Origin: Limnofasciculus baicalensis BBK-W-15
GTDB lineage: Bacteria > Cyanobacteriota > Cyanobacteriia > Cyanobacteriales > Coleofasciculaceae
Assembly (NCBI RefSeq): GCF_024178385.1
Contig: NZ_JAMZMM010000007.1
Span: forward strand, 1 to 44,259
Direction of reading: 5' to 3'
DNA length: 44,259 nt
Below are positions 18,541 to 26,360 of the stretch, in pieces; position 1 is the stretch's first letter; each line of letters starts with the position of its first letter. The position numbers and the translations under genes are program-made. The notes beneath the pieces were generated by a model. That model was given only the letters and a program-made list of their open reading frames with translations, made no database searches and was not told where the DNA came from.

Positions 18541-19368
18541 TCAAACATTATTACGATCTGTTAATATTTCATAACCATCCTCTGTCACCAATACTGTATG
18601 CTCAAATTGGGCTGACAAAGCATTATCTACAGTAACAGCAGTCCATTGATCTGATAGAATCCGGGTAAACTTAGAGCCAGCATTGACAATTGGTTCAATC
18701 GCTAAAGTCATGCCAGCTTTTAGCTTGACATTCGGCAATTGGCGGGTGCGAAAATTGAAAACAGAGGGTTCTTCATGGAGGTTTTGCCCGACACCGTGCC
18801 CTGTGAAATCTTCCACAACAGTAAAGCCATTAGCCTTAATTCGATCTTCAATTGCTCCAGCAATATCTAGCAAGAATTTTCCAGCTTTTACTTGGTAAAT
18901 TCCTTCATAGAGAGCTTCTTCTGCCACCTGAATTAATTTGGCAGCTTTTGGTTTAACTTCACCAACAGCAATAGTAATACAGGAGTCGCCATGGAAACCA
19001 TTGTAATAAGCTCCGGTATCAACTTTCAGAACATCACCTGTGCGAATCACTTTTTTCCGATTGGGAATACCATGGACTACTTCATTATTAATCGAAGCAC
19101 AAATAGAGGCAGGGAAACCATGATAACCCTTGAAACTTGGTGTTGCCCCCATCTCGCGAATGCGTTTCTCAGCATAAGCATCCAAATCGGCAGTAGTCAT
19201 CCCCGGTTTTACCATTTCGGAAATTTCTTTGAGTACCTTGGCGACAATTTGAGCCGCCTGTCTCATAATTTCAATTTCTGGCTCAGATTTGATGTGAATA
19301 CCTCGGCGTTGTTTTGGCGCACGGGCAGTTTTAGCGGGTTTGGACAGGAGGTTGCTGAAAATGTTCAT
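18541..19368 (-). CDS. map: Methionine aminopeptidase, type I
   Basis: Removes the initiator methionine from nascent proteins. The 275-aa product has the metal ligands and signatures [16 protein letters not shown] (two Asp), [14 protein letters not shown] (His), LAIEPIVN (Glu) and [10 protein letters not shown] (Glu), plus [21 protein letters not shown]-like substrate-pocket features. It carries a basic N-terminal extension of about 25 residues ([15 protein letters not shown]), common in some cyanobacterial copies. It lies 251 bp from cas2 and is not functionally connected to it. Confidence 0.96.
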   Translation of the reverse strand: MNIFSNLLSKPAKTARAPKQRRGIHIKSEPEIEIMRQAAQIVAKVLKEISEMVKPGMTTADLDAYAEKRIREMGATPSFKGYHGFPASICASINNEVVHGIPNRKKVIRTGDVLKVDTGAYYNGFHGDSCITIAVGEVKPKAAKLIQVAEEALYEGIYQVKAGKFLLDIAGAIEDRIKANGFTVVEDFTGHGVGQNLHEEPSVFNFRTRQLPNVKLKAGMTLAIEPIVNAGSKFTRILSDQWTAVTVDNALSAQFEHTVLVTEDGYEILTDRNNV

Positions 19369-19619
19369 TTATAATGAATGATTGGGATTTTGGGACTATC
19401 GCTCTCAATTGCCAAGGAAATAGGAGACAATTTTCCAATTGTTTCTATATTTTAAGTCTATTTGGGAATTACTGCACTGAGTAAATGTGACTAAATTCGC
19501 CCTCTTTCGTTTGTAGTAGGTGCTTCAGCGCCCCAATAGGTAGTAATAACTTCATCCACACTAACCGGATAGCATCGAAGGATATAGCACATCGCGCGAC
19601 AATCAGAAATCGTTGCCTT

Positions 19620-19913
19620 TTAGACAATTCGATACCGCGCCTCTTCAATATGCCAAGCATCGGGACGATTATAGGATGAGATAGAGCTAACGCAATCCTG
19701 AGAAAGACGAATTAGCAGCAAACTATCCTCAGCTTCTAATATTTTCTCCAATTGCCAGCGTAATTTTTCTCGTTCTCGCTGACTTAACCAACAGCGAAAA
19801 ATGGAATATTGAATTCTTTTCCCGTATCCTTGGATAAGATTATAAGCCTTGCGCCAGCGTTTAGGGCAACGAATATCGTAGGTAATTAAATACCAGTTTT
19901 TGGCTTCACTCAT
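19620..19913 (-). CDS. cas2: CRISPR-associated endoribonuclease Cas2
   Basis: A structural partner of Cas1 in spacer acquisition. The 97-aa product has the ferredoxin-like start WYLITYDIRCPKRWRKAYNLIQGYGKRIQYSIFRC. It contains the family aspartate (D13 in TYDI), the SxFRCWLS strand and a basic helix (SQREREKLRWQLEKIL). Length is normal and the frame is intact. It lies downstream of truncated cas4-cas1 on the same strand, but 300 bp of palindromic repeats now separate the two, unusual for genes that normally abut. No array follows on its 3' side within the window. Confidence 0.93.
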   Translation of the reverse strand: MSEAKNWYLITYDIRCPKRWRKAYNLIQGYGKRIQYSIFRCWLSQREREKLRWQLEKILEAEDSLLLIRLSQDCVSSISSYNRPDAWHIEEARYRIV

Positions 19914-20213
19914 GTTGGTAATTTATCCTTTTTTGGCATATTATCCAATACTTGTGTAATTTAATTGGATATTTTTTTGACTGAATTACGGTTTAATTTT
20001 GTTAGCTATTAGATTTTCTGTTAGTGGCAAAACCCGTCAGAGAATAAATTCTCACCTCTCATAGCTTAAGTCCGTTAAAACTGACAACTTACAGCAGTTG
20101 CGATAACCCGGCAGTGGTTCAAACCACTGTCTAATAGCTTAAGTCAGTTGAAACTGACTGAATTATACAAAGTTTTAGTCCATTTTAATGGACTTGAGCT
20201 ATGAGACGGAGAA
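19914..20213. repeat. Palindrome-pair cluster A between cas2 and cas1
   Basis: It contains three 48-bp units, each an 18-bp palindrome, a 12-nt linker and an 18-bp palindrome. The units are 20039-20086 (degenerate), 20112-20159 (CAGTGGTTCAAACCACTG / AGTCAGTTGAAACTGACT) and 20177-20224 (AGTCCATTTTAATGGACT / CGGAGAATTAATTCTCCG). The linker is TCTAATAGCTTA or its complement form TGAGCTATGAGA. The last palindrome (20207-20224) includes the stop codon of the shortened cas1. The first 120 bp after cas2 show nothing recognisable. Confidence 0.85.
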
Positions 20214-21554
20214 TTAATTCTCCGGCTGGAAAATTTCCATTAAATCTAGGGCTAAAGGAGATGCTTGAGAGCGAGGTTGGTGGTAGAATCCTAAAGCAGG
20301 TTCTAATCCTACCGTTAATATGGCATTCATGATGTCTTTCAGGAGCAAAGCATAGCCAAAACCTAACAAAGAATTAAACCGATCTTTGGGTGGGCGACGA
20401 TTGCGATGATCGAAGTGTAATTCTGGGGCAACATCTGGAGAAACGAGACAAGATAGGGCACTAAAATAGATAGCAGCTAGTTTACCTTCAAATCCCAATA
20501 ATGAGTCTATAGATTGGGCTTTGGGAACTTGTTTCAGGATGGCTTTCATTTGGGATATGGCATCTTTTAATTTGGCAGATACTACCTTCATCCCCCGCTG
20601 TCCTCGCATCAAAAACTTCCGCTGTCCTTGTCCGCGACAGGTAACTAATTGTCGGGCTAATTTGAGACAATTATGGGGATTATTTAAGCCTCCGTACTGG
20701 CGAATCCGGCGCTGAATGCTACCTTGTCTGGTATCGAAACTACCGATATATCGCCCACCTCCGGAAATAAAATGAACTCCGATTCCTTGGCTGGCACAAA
20801 AGTGTAATGCTTGGGTGGAAATTTGGGAGAAACTGTGGAGAACTACCTGTCCAATTTCGTGAATGGGGATAGTTTCAACAGGTTGATTGCGGCGGGTAAT
20901 TTTCAGTTGTTCTCCGGTTTTTCCTACAGATGTACCTGGTTCTAAAATATGAATGATTTGCCTTTCATCGTCTTTGGGAAATAGGCGTATGGGTTGGAAT
21001 TCCCGATTATGGGCGAGTCTTGCTTCTTCTGGTAAACAGACAGGAGCAAGAGAACAACTGGCACATAAACGTTCGTTATTTGTTACGGGAGGACGATAGG
21101 GTGAGGAACGGATAAAACGGGCTTTGGCAATTGCTTCGAGTACCGCATTACGCCCTTCCTCGTTGAAAGGGACGTGAATTAGTACGTTATCAGCATGATA
21201 GCGAATTCTTCCTTCATAAATGGTTATTTTGAGGGCAGATTCGATTAAATAACAATAGGCTAAAATTTGCAGCTTATCGCTTTCCCATGCTTGGGGTTGT
21301 TTCTGTTCATCTCGATAGCAACGCCCTCGTTTATGTTCGTAAGGAATGGTTTTGCCGTCGCGGGTACGGAGTGCATCCATTCGTCCCCGCAATCCTAATT
21401 CCGCACTTTCTAAATATAAATCTTCCCAAGCTTCATCTTCTTGTTTTTCGATTTCGACGTGGAGTCTTCTGCCAGCGAATACAGCGGCATTTTGGGTGTA
21501 GAGTTCTTCTACTTCTTCGAGGTAGAATAGGCATTGAATCAGTTCTGCGATCAA
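20214..21554 (-). pseudogene. cas4-cas1: Cas4-Cas1 fusion, truncated at both ends
   Basis: Spacer-acquisition fusion: Cas4 nuclease (residues 1 to about 190) and Cas1 integrase (about 190-446). The Cas4 core is visible (GRMDAL, PYEHKRG, DKLQILAY, and C-terminal CASCSLAPVC). Its start is missing: a TAG lies two codons before the only possible start (TTG), and the usual YCPRRFY-like cysteine motif is reduced to QCLFYLEEV. The Cas1 catalytic Glu (LLGFEGKLA), His (GFYHQPRSQ) and Asp (ALDLMEIF) are present, but the protein stops at IFQPEN, roughly 75-90 residues before the usual Cas1 end. The stop is supplied by a palindromic repeat (20207-20224). Integrase function is therefore doubtful. Confidence 0.85.
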
Positions 21555-21587
21555 CGCCTAACAGCGTCAAAGATTATTTCATGGCAG
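21549..21587 (-). repeat. Possible relic CRISPR repeat at the cas4 5' end
   Basis: Read on the minus strand: TAATCTTTGACGCTGTTAGG then CGTTGATCGC. It resembles, from memory, cyanobacterial repeats with a core like TTTGATGCCGT-AGGCGTTGA; the exact consensus was not checked. It lies about 20 nt after a good promoter and runs straight into the truncated Cas4 frame. Only one copy is seen. Confidence 0.3.
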
Positions 21588-21603
21588 TTTCCAAGACCCC
21601 TAC

Positions 21604-21632
21604 AGTATAACCACTCCCCGACAATTTTGCAA
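21604..21632 (-). promoter_or_regulatory. Sigma-70-type promoter (CRISPR leader or cas4-cas1)
   Basis: On the minus strand: -35 TTGCAA (21632-21627), 17-bp spacer, -10 TATACT (21609-21604). Transcription would start near 21597 and read through the possible relic repeat into cas4-cas1. Confidence 0.55.
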
Positions 21633-21775
21633 GCACCTCCGCCCATTTATCAACAACTAGAACTTATTGATAAAAAGAACCGCGATCGCGCCCACACTTA
21701 AACGCTAAAATCCTTATCCCGTAAATATTTTAGCAAAATGCGAGGATCTCAAACCGATTCTCCAGGCACTAGCCT

Positions 21776-21829
21776 TTGACACCTTTTGGTGAAAATTTTC
21801 AATTGACACTTTTTTGGATATATTTTAAT
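21776..21829 (+). promoter_or_regulatory. Direct repeats with TTGACAC upstream of cas6
   Basis: Two 27-bp copies in tandem, TTGACACCTTTTGGTGAAAA... at 21776 and TTGACACTTTTTTGGATATA... at 21803, agree at 19 of 27 positions and end at the cas6 ATG. They could be duplicated promoter or operator sequence. A TAATAT 17 bp after the second TTGACA overlaps the ATG, so it is unlikely to be the real -10 for this start. Confidence 0.35.
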
Positions 21830-22477
21830 ATGTTAGAAACTACAATATGCGAAGAAAAGGTTCAAAGCCTCCAACCACTGTTGGAAGTGGCATTTCCCGT
21901 GATGCCGGGATCTAAGATTTCTTCCCTCCACGGTTATTCCCTCTATGGCGCAATCAAGAAAAAATTGCCCTGGATTGGTGATTGTCGATTAACTTCAATC
22001 TGCTCAATTACGGGAGTGCGAGACGGGAAAAAGTTAATCGAAACCCAAGAGTTTTCGCGACTTTTCATCCGTACCCCACTCAGCAAAGCCAGCTTATTTT
22101 ATGGTTTAGCGGGGCAAACCCTAAGCATAGGAGAAGGACAAATTTCACTAGGAATACCAACTATTGCACCTCTGATTGCCAAATCAGTTTTGAGTGCCAG
22201 AATAGTCATCATTCACCTAAAAGAGGAGGGCGATGGCATTCTCCCGGACAAATTTCTAGCGGTTGCTACTCGCCAATTAAGAGAATTGGGTATTAATGGG
22301 CGGATATCTCTATTGCTAAGAGAGGGAGCGCTAGACAGAAAAGTCTTGCTAGTTAAGGGAGGTAAAATACCAGGTTATGGGGTGCAAGTTAGCGGCTTAT
22401 CTGAAACGGATTCGATTAAATTAAAAGAGATGGGAATCGGAGGGAAGAGAAAATTTGGGGCAGGTTTTTTTCAATGA
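21830..22477 (+). CDS. cas6: CRISPR endoribonuclease Cas6/Cmx6 (type I-MYXAN)
   Basis: Cas6 cuts pre-crRNA within the repeat. The 215-aa product matches the MYXAN-subtype Cas6 (Cmx6) layout. It shows an N-terminal strand LLEVAFPVMPGSKISSLHGYSLYGAIKKKLPWI, a middle domain (TPLSKASLFYGLAGQTLSIGEGQISLGIPTIAPL), and the C-terminal segment KGGKIPGYGVQVSGLSETDSIKLKEMGIGGKRKFGAGFF with the glycine-rich RNA-binding loop. A TTG frame at 21776 would extend it by 18 residues, but ATG 21830 fits better. It appears intact and is the first gene of the effector set, divergent from cas4-cas1. Confidence 0.9.
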   Translation: MLETTICEEKVQSLQPLLEVAFPVMPGSKISSLHGYSLYGAIKKKLPWIGDCRLTSICSITGVRDGKKLIETQEFSRLFIRTPLSKASLFYGLAGQTLSIGEGQISLGIPTIAPLIAKSVLSARIVIIHLKEEGDGILPDKFLAVATRQLRELGINGRISLLLREGALDRKVLLVKGGKIPGYGVQVSGLSETDSIKLKEMGIGGKRKFGAGFFQ

Positions 22478-22870
22478 TTGACAATCTTTTACATCGGGTT
22501 AAATTGAGATATTGGGTTAATCGTGACAATCCGACAATTCGAGAATCCGACAACCCGATAAACCGACAACCCGACAGTGGTTAAAACCACTGTCTAATAG
22601 CTCAAGTCGGTTGAAACCGACTGGATAATAATCTGCTGCGCAGTTAAATTGTATATTCTAAAAAAGAGTAAATTGGCTCAAATCCTTCCCCACTCCCTAC
22701 TCCCTACTCCCTACTCCCTACTCCCTGTCTTCATTATTCAATTTAGCTGCTTATCAGCTTATTGTCAGTCCATTTTAATGGACTTAAGCTATTAGCCGTA
22801 GAATTAATTCTACGGCGGGTAATTAGGCTTACGATTATCACCACTAACCATTGTCACCATCAGGTGTTGA
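22478..22870. repeat. Palindrome-pair cluster B in place of most of cas3
   Basis: No intact gene. Bases 22530-22574 carry CCGACAA/CCCGATAA short repeats. Palindrome pair 22575-22622 (CAGTGGTTAAAACCACTG - TCTAATAGCTCA - AGTCGGTTGAAACCGACT) and pair 22767-22814 (AGTCCATTTTAATGGACT - TAAGCTATTAGC - CGTAGAATTAATTCTACG) flank an ACTCCCT heptamer array (22689-22727). The arrangement equals cluster A with an enlarged spacer between the pairs. Confidence 0.85.
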
Positions 22871-23449
22871 ATCCAAACAACCAATAGGATTAACTGGGCA
22901 TTAATTCAACGATTGGGGAGGTTAAATCGTTGGGTTAATCGAACAGCAGGAGGTAAATATCAACTGCAAACTGGGAGAATATGTCAAGCTTTAATTTATC
23001 CTTGGGATAACAAACACCCCTATAAACAGGAAGAGTTGGAAACAGGTACAACTTTTGTAAATGCTTTAACAGGGAAGAGAGTCAACCAAATTCAGTTAGC
23101 CCAACAAATCAGCAAAATATCTATAGCAGCACCACTACCCGAAACCTCTGAGTGGTTGAAAACTTGGCAAGCTACTTCAGGGGAATTAGTACCCCTTGGT
23201 TATACTATCCAAGTAATCTTAGCAGATGACATAGCTAAAATTTTCCAACCCTTGGTAAAGCCATCCTTGGAGGCACAAAAGTGGGCTGTTTCTGTAAGAA
23301 TTACTAATAAAACCAAGAATTGGGAACGTAACAAAGCATTAAAATTCTATCGAATTGCGCCAACGAAAGAGGTATATTATCACCCAGAAATTGGTGAATA
23401 CGAACCAAATAATGAATTACTCAAAAATCGATATGGGCACAAAACATAA
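22871..23449 (+). pseudogene. cas3: C-terminal remnant of Cas3 helicase-nuclease
   Basis: An open frame from just after a TGA (22868) encodes NRINWALIQRLGRLNRWVNR near its start, helicase motif VI (QRxGRxxR) of Cas3. About 170 residues of C-terminal accessory region follow (ICQALIYPWDNKHPYKQEELETG..., ending KNRYGHKT). The HD nuclease and helicase motifs I-V, normally about 500 residues, are missing; cluster B occupies their place. No good start codon precedes motif VI (first possible TTG at 22913). The 3' end overlaps the cas8 start by up to 38 nt, the natural junction. It cannot cut or unwind DNA. Confidence 0.75.
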
Positions 23450-25157
23450 ACTCGCCAAACTACCAAGCAAAAGGACAATTAACCTATCCCTTTGGTCATC
23501 TTTTAATACCCCCTTACACCGTGCAGGTTTAGCCGGAATTTCCATGGCACTCAAACACCTACAACCCGACAAAGGTAAAGTAATTGATTGGGAATTAAAT
23601 ACCAATAAAATTACCTTAAACTGGACTTGTACCGATAGAGAAGCCCTAACCTGGTTATTAGATAACACCTATCAGCTTACTCCTGAAGGCATCATTAAAA
23701 TTCCCGCATTAGGAGGAATTAGTTCAGATACGGCAATTGTGATGCACAACGGTATCCTCAATACCTTTTTGCAGCATCCCAAATCCGTTGCCTCTAGTGG
23801 CATCCAAAACCGCGTCATTCAGTTAGATGAATCCCAACAAATCGAAGTCAAATACAAAGCCATTACAGGATACAATCACCAAAACCTCAAATCTTACAAT
23901 CACCAACAAATAAATGACTTACCATCTCAAACCAAGAAAAAAACCGACAGTCGGAAAAAACTCTATAACTCCCAGGGTTACTTTGAGCCATTTATTCGCA
24001 TAGTAAGCTGGCTTTACCCCGGTGCAACCGATAAACACGTTGCATTAGGCGGTGCAACAGAATTGCAAGAATCACCTGGGGGCTTTATCAGCTTACTCTT
24101 TGCACCAATAGCCTGTAGCTATTATCAAGTGCGATCGCGTCTCAAAGCAAGTAAATCCCGCTGGGCGCTGATTATTCCCCATGTAGAAGACTTAGAAACT
24201 TTTGCCAACATTCGTTTGACAGAAGGGTTTCAAGTAGTAAGTTATGATAATTATTTTGCCTCTGGTGTCTCCGATGCTTCCCTCCGCTATCTGATGCTAA
24301 TTGCTGGAGATAAAACAGCTACTTATCAAAAGGTTCAAACTTGCGATGTTTGGAGCTTTGGTGCTGTAGATTGGTCCCAACAACAAACTATTACTCAGCG
24401 TCATGTGGTGGATTTATCTCCCCAACTCAGGGAAGAGTACGAGCTTTGTCAACTTCACTTAGAAAACGGGAAAAAAGTCGGAAAAAATGGCACATTTATT
24501 GATGTCAGTTTTGGGCGAGAAATTGCCGCAGAAAACTTGGTGCAAGGGAAACCATGGTATCGGGGAATCCATGAAATCCTGAAATTTAACTCCGAAGTAT
24601 TTACCCTCCTCACTTATGAAAGGAAAAGTCTCCGCAATATGAAAGAATCAACGATAGAAAAAAACCTCACTGAAGAAATGGCAACCCTGTTTAGCGATGC
24701 CTTTACTTGGCAATTGCGACAGCGATTTAGCGAATTAAAGCGCAATACATCATCAGGCAAACCTAACTACGATAAAGTTAGAACCGATATACTGATGTCA
24801 ATTCGCGATTGCCGCACATCACAAGCTTTTACTAAGTTACAAACCTTAGTTTTCAGTCGTCCCACCTCAGCTAAAAATCCCTTTCTACAAGGAATTGAAT
24901 TAGCTAAATTTTACCTGTGGATGACGCAGCACTGGCAAGATTGCTTAAGTTTGATGACACTGGCAATTGTGGGTTACCAAGATCCTTGGAAAACCCCAAG
25001 AATAGCTAAAATATTAGAGTCTAAGGGGTTGAAAAAACCGCAATACTTGATTGATGATACTGATGAAGAAGCTGTCGATTCTATCTCTCAGATACCAGAA
25101 TCAGATGAGGATGACAATCCTTATCAATCTACCGATGACAATCCTAGCAGCGATTGA
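23412..25157 (+). CDS. cas8a1: CRISPR-associated Cas8a1/Csx13 (MYXAN subtype) large subunit
   Basis: Large subunit of the crRNA-guided DNA-binding complex. The 581-aa product (from ATG 23412; ATG 23433 is an alternative) has the Csx13 N-terminal hallmark SLWSSFNTPLHRAGLAGISMALKHL, the central YFEPFIRIVSWLYPGATDKHVALGG and GGFISLLFAPIACSYYQVRSRLKA segments, a helical C-terminal part, and an acidic tail (DESDEDDNP-like). Frame and length look intact. It follows the Cas3 remnant with a short overlap and precedes cas7 by 214 bp that contain repeat cluster C. Confidence 0.85.
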   Translation: MNYSKIDMGTKHKLAKLPSKRTINLSLWSSFNTPLHRAGLAGISMALKHLQPDKGKVIDWELNTNKITLNWTCTDREALTWLLDNTYQLTPEGIIKIPALGGISSDTAIVMHNGILNTFLQHPKSVASSGIQNRVIQLDESQQIEVKYKAITGYNHQNLKSYNHQQINDLPSQTKKKTDSRKKLYNSQGYFEPFIRIVSWLYPGATDKHVALGGATELQESPGGFISLLFAPIACSYYQVRSRLKASKSRWALIIPHVEDLETFANIRLTEGFQVVSYDNYFASGVSDASLRYLMLIAGDKTATYQKVQTCDVWSFGAVDWSQQQTITQRHVVDLSPQLREEYELCQLHLENGKKVGKNGTFIDVSFGREIAAENLVQGKPWYRGIHEILKFNSEVFTLLTYERKSLRNMKESTIEKNLTEEMATLFSDAFTWQLRQRFSELKRNTSSGKPNYDKVRTDILMSIRDCRTSQAFTKLQTLVFSRPTSAKNPFLQGIELAKFYLWMTQHWQDCLSLMTLAIVGYQDPWKTPRIAKILESKGLKKPQYLIDDTDEEAVDSISQIPESDEDDNPYQSTDDNPSSD

Positions 25158-25371
25158 TAAAAATGGCAAAATCACCATTAGTTTCTAGACTCCATTAAAA
25201 TGGACTCTCATTATGATTCAGTCAGTTTTAACTGACTTGAGCTATTAGGCAGTGGTTTGAAGCACTGTCGGGTTATCGCTACTCCTGCCAGTTATCAATT
25301 CTAACCGAATCAAGCTATCACAGCCAAAGATTTTTCCCCTGACATAACTATTGAAAAAGGAGAATTCACCC
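25158..25371. repeat. Palindrome-pair cluster C between cas8 and cas7
   Basis: It contains palindrome ACTCCATTAAAATGGACT (25189-25206), then pair 25220-25267: AGTCAGTTTTAACTGACT - TGAGCTATTAGG - CAGTGGTTTGAAGCACTG. Read in reverse it is the cluster A order without its last palindrome. The flank CGGGTTATCGC is also shared with cluster A. A ribosome-binding site AAGGAG (25356-25361) precedes cas7. Confidence 0.85.
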
Positions 25372-26295
25372 ATGACATTTCATCTATTTGGCAATATCAT
25401 TACCCCCCGTGGTGTCGCAGCTAACAATCGCGGTGAAACCGAGGGAAATCGCACCACTCTACCTAAAGTTTTTTGGGGAGATAAACTCCATGTTTCCGTA
25501 TCGGCAGAAGCCATTCGCTGGGCAATTCGCTACTACTGGCAAATGATGGAAATTCCCGTTAATCGCCAGTGGATTGAAGAAACCCAAGATATCAAACTTA
25601 TGCTAGAAAATGACAAAAATAAGTTCGATTCAACCCAATTTATTGATGACGACATCATGGGTTATATGGATGCCAAACCGGGCAAAAATGAAGTACCAGT
25701 GAAACGACGGGGCGCTTTAGAAGTGACTCGCGCTGTTTCCCTCCAAAGTGCCGAAAGAATTGAAATCACCTTCAATTCTAAAAGTGGTAGTAAAGGCAAA
25801 AAAGGCGGACAAGATGCCAACGCAGAAAAAGCAAAAATTTCCATCTATTCTACCGAAACAATTACCACTCGATTTCAGTATGGTTTTGCCATTACACCCC
25901 AACGGCTAGTTAAACCACCAAGAGTATTAGATGTAGTGAATGCGATTACCAAATTACCTAATGTTGGCGGTAATCATGCCCGTTTCTTATTTGACTTTTC
26001 CCCAGAATCAGTTATTTTTCGTTGGACACATCATCCCGTACCGCAATTTCTCTATTGCTTTGAACAGCCAGATGCGGATACCCTAACTGCACCGCGACTG
26101 CAACAGTTAATTACCTGTGAGGAAATACCTCCTCAAGAAATTTGGATTTTGGGAGGTTATGCTTTTACAGAAGAAGCAGAAAAATTAGCAGAAAAGGGAG
26201 TAAAAATATACCCCAGTATTCGGAAAGGGGTAAAAGATTTAACTGCTCAGATTGCCCAAGATTTAGGGTTTAACATTGAAAGAGCAGTGGGGTAG
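25372..26295 (+). CDS. cas7: CRISPR-associated Cas7/DevR (Cmx7)
   Basis: Backbone subunit that coats the crRNA. The 307-aa product has the DevR-family start MTFHLFGNIITPRGVAANNRGETEGNRTTLPKVFWGDKLHVSVSAEAIRWAIRYYW (autoregulator fold), then PVKRRGALEVTRAVSL, RFQYGFAITPQRLVKPPRVLDVVNAI and NVGGNHARFLFDFSPESVIFRWTH. The ATG at 25372 follows AAGGAG by 10 nt; a TTG at 25351 is less likely. It looks intact and is followed by cas5 after 65 bp. Confidence 0.9.
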   Translation: MTFHLFGNIITPRGVAANNRGETEGNRTTLPKVFWGDKLHVSVSAEAIRWAIRYYWQMMEIPVNRQWIEETQDIKLMLENDKNKFDSTQFIDDDIMGYMDAKPGKNEVPVKRRGALEVTRAVSLQSAERIEITFNSKSGSKGKKGGQDANAEKAKISIYSTETITTRFQYGFAITPQRLVKPPRVLDVVNAITKLPNVGGNHARFLFDFSPESVIFRWTHHPVPQFLYCFEQPDADTLTAPRLQQLITCEEIPPQEIWILGGYAFTEEAEKLAEKGVKIYPSIRKGVKDLTAQIAQDLGFNIERAVG

Positions 26296-26360
26296 AGTTT
26301 GGGGTGCGCAGCCTCGCACCCAATCTAAAATATATCCTTACTATCTCAAAAAAAAGACAG

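Noticed and set aside
19515-19555. A second relic CRISPR repeat downstream of cas2
   Set aside because: Only short stretches (GGCGCTGAAGCAC-like on the minus strand) resemble the sequence at 21549; too weak to claim.
19469-19660. 63-aa minus-strand frame overlapping the cas2 end
   Set aside because: Overlaps cas2 by 41 nt, no recognisable features and no ribosome-binding site; most likely chance.
21803-21831. TTGACA-17-TAATAT as the cas6 promoter
   Set aside because: The -10 would overlap the only plausible start codon, so it could not produce an mRNA containing it.
19914-22870. The palindrome clusters as a CRISPR array
   Set aside because: There is no constant repeat with variable spacers; the constant part is the 12-nt linker and the flanking palindromes differ, and unit spacing is irregular.
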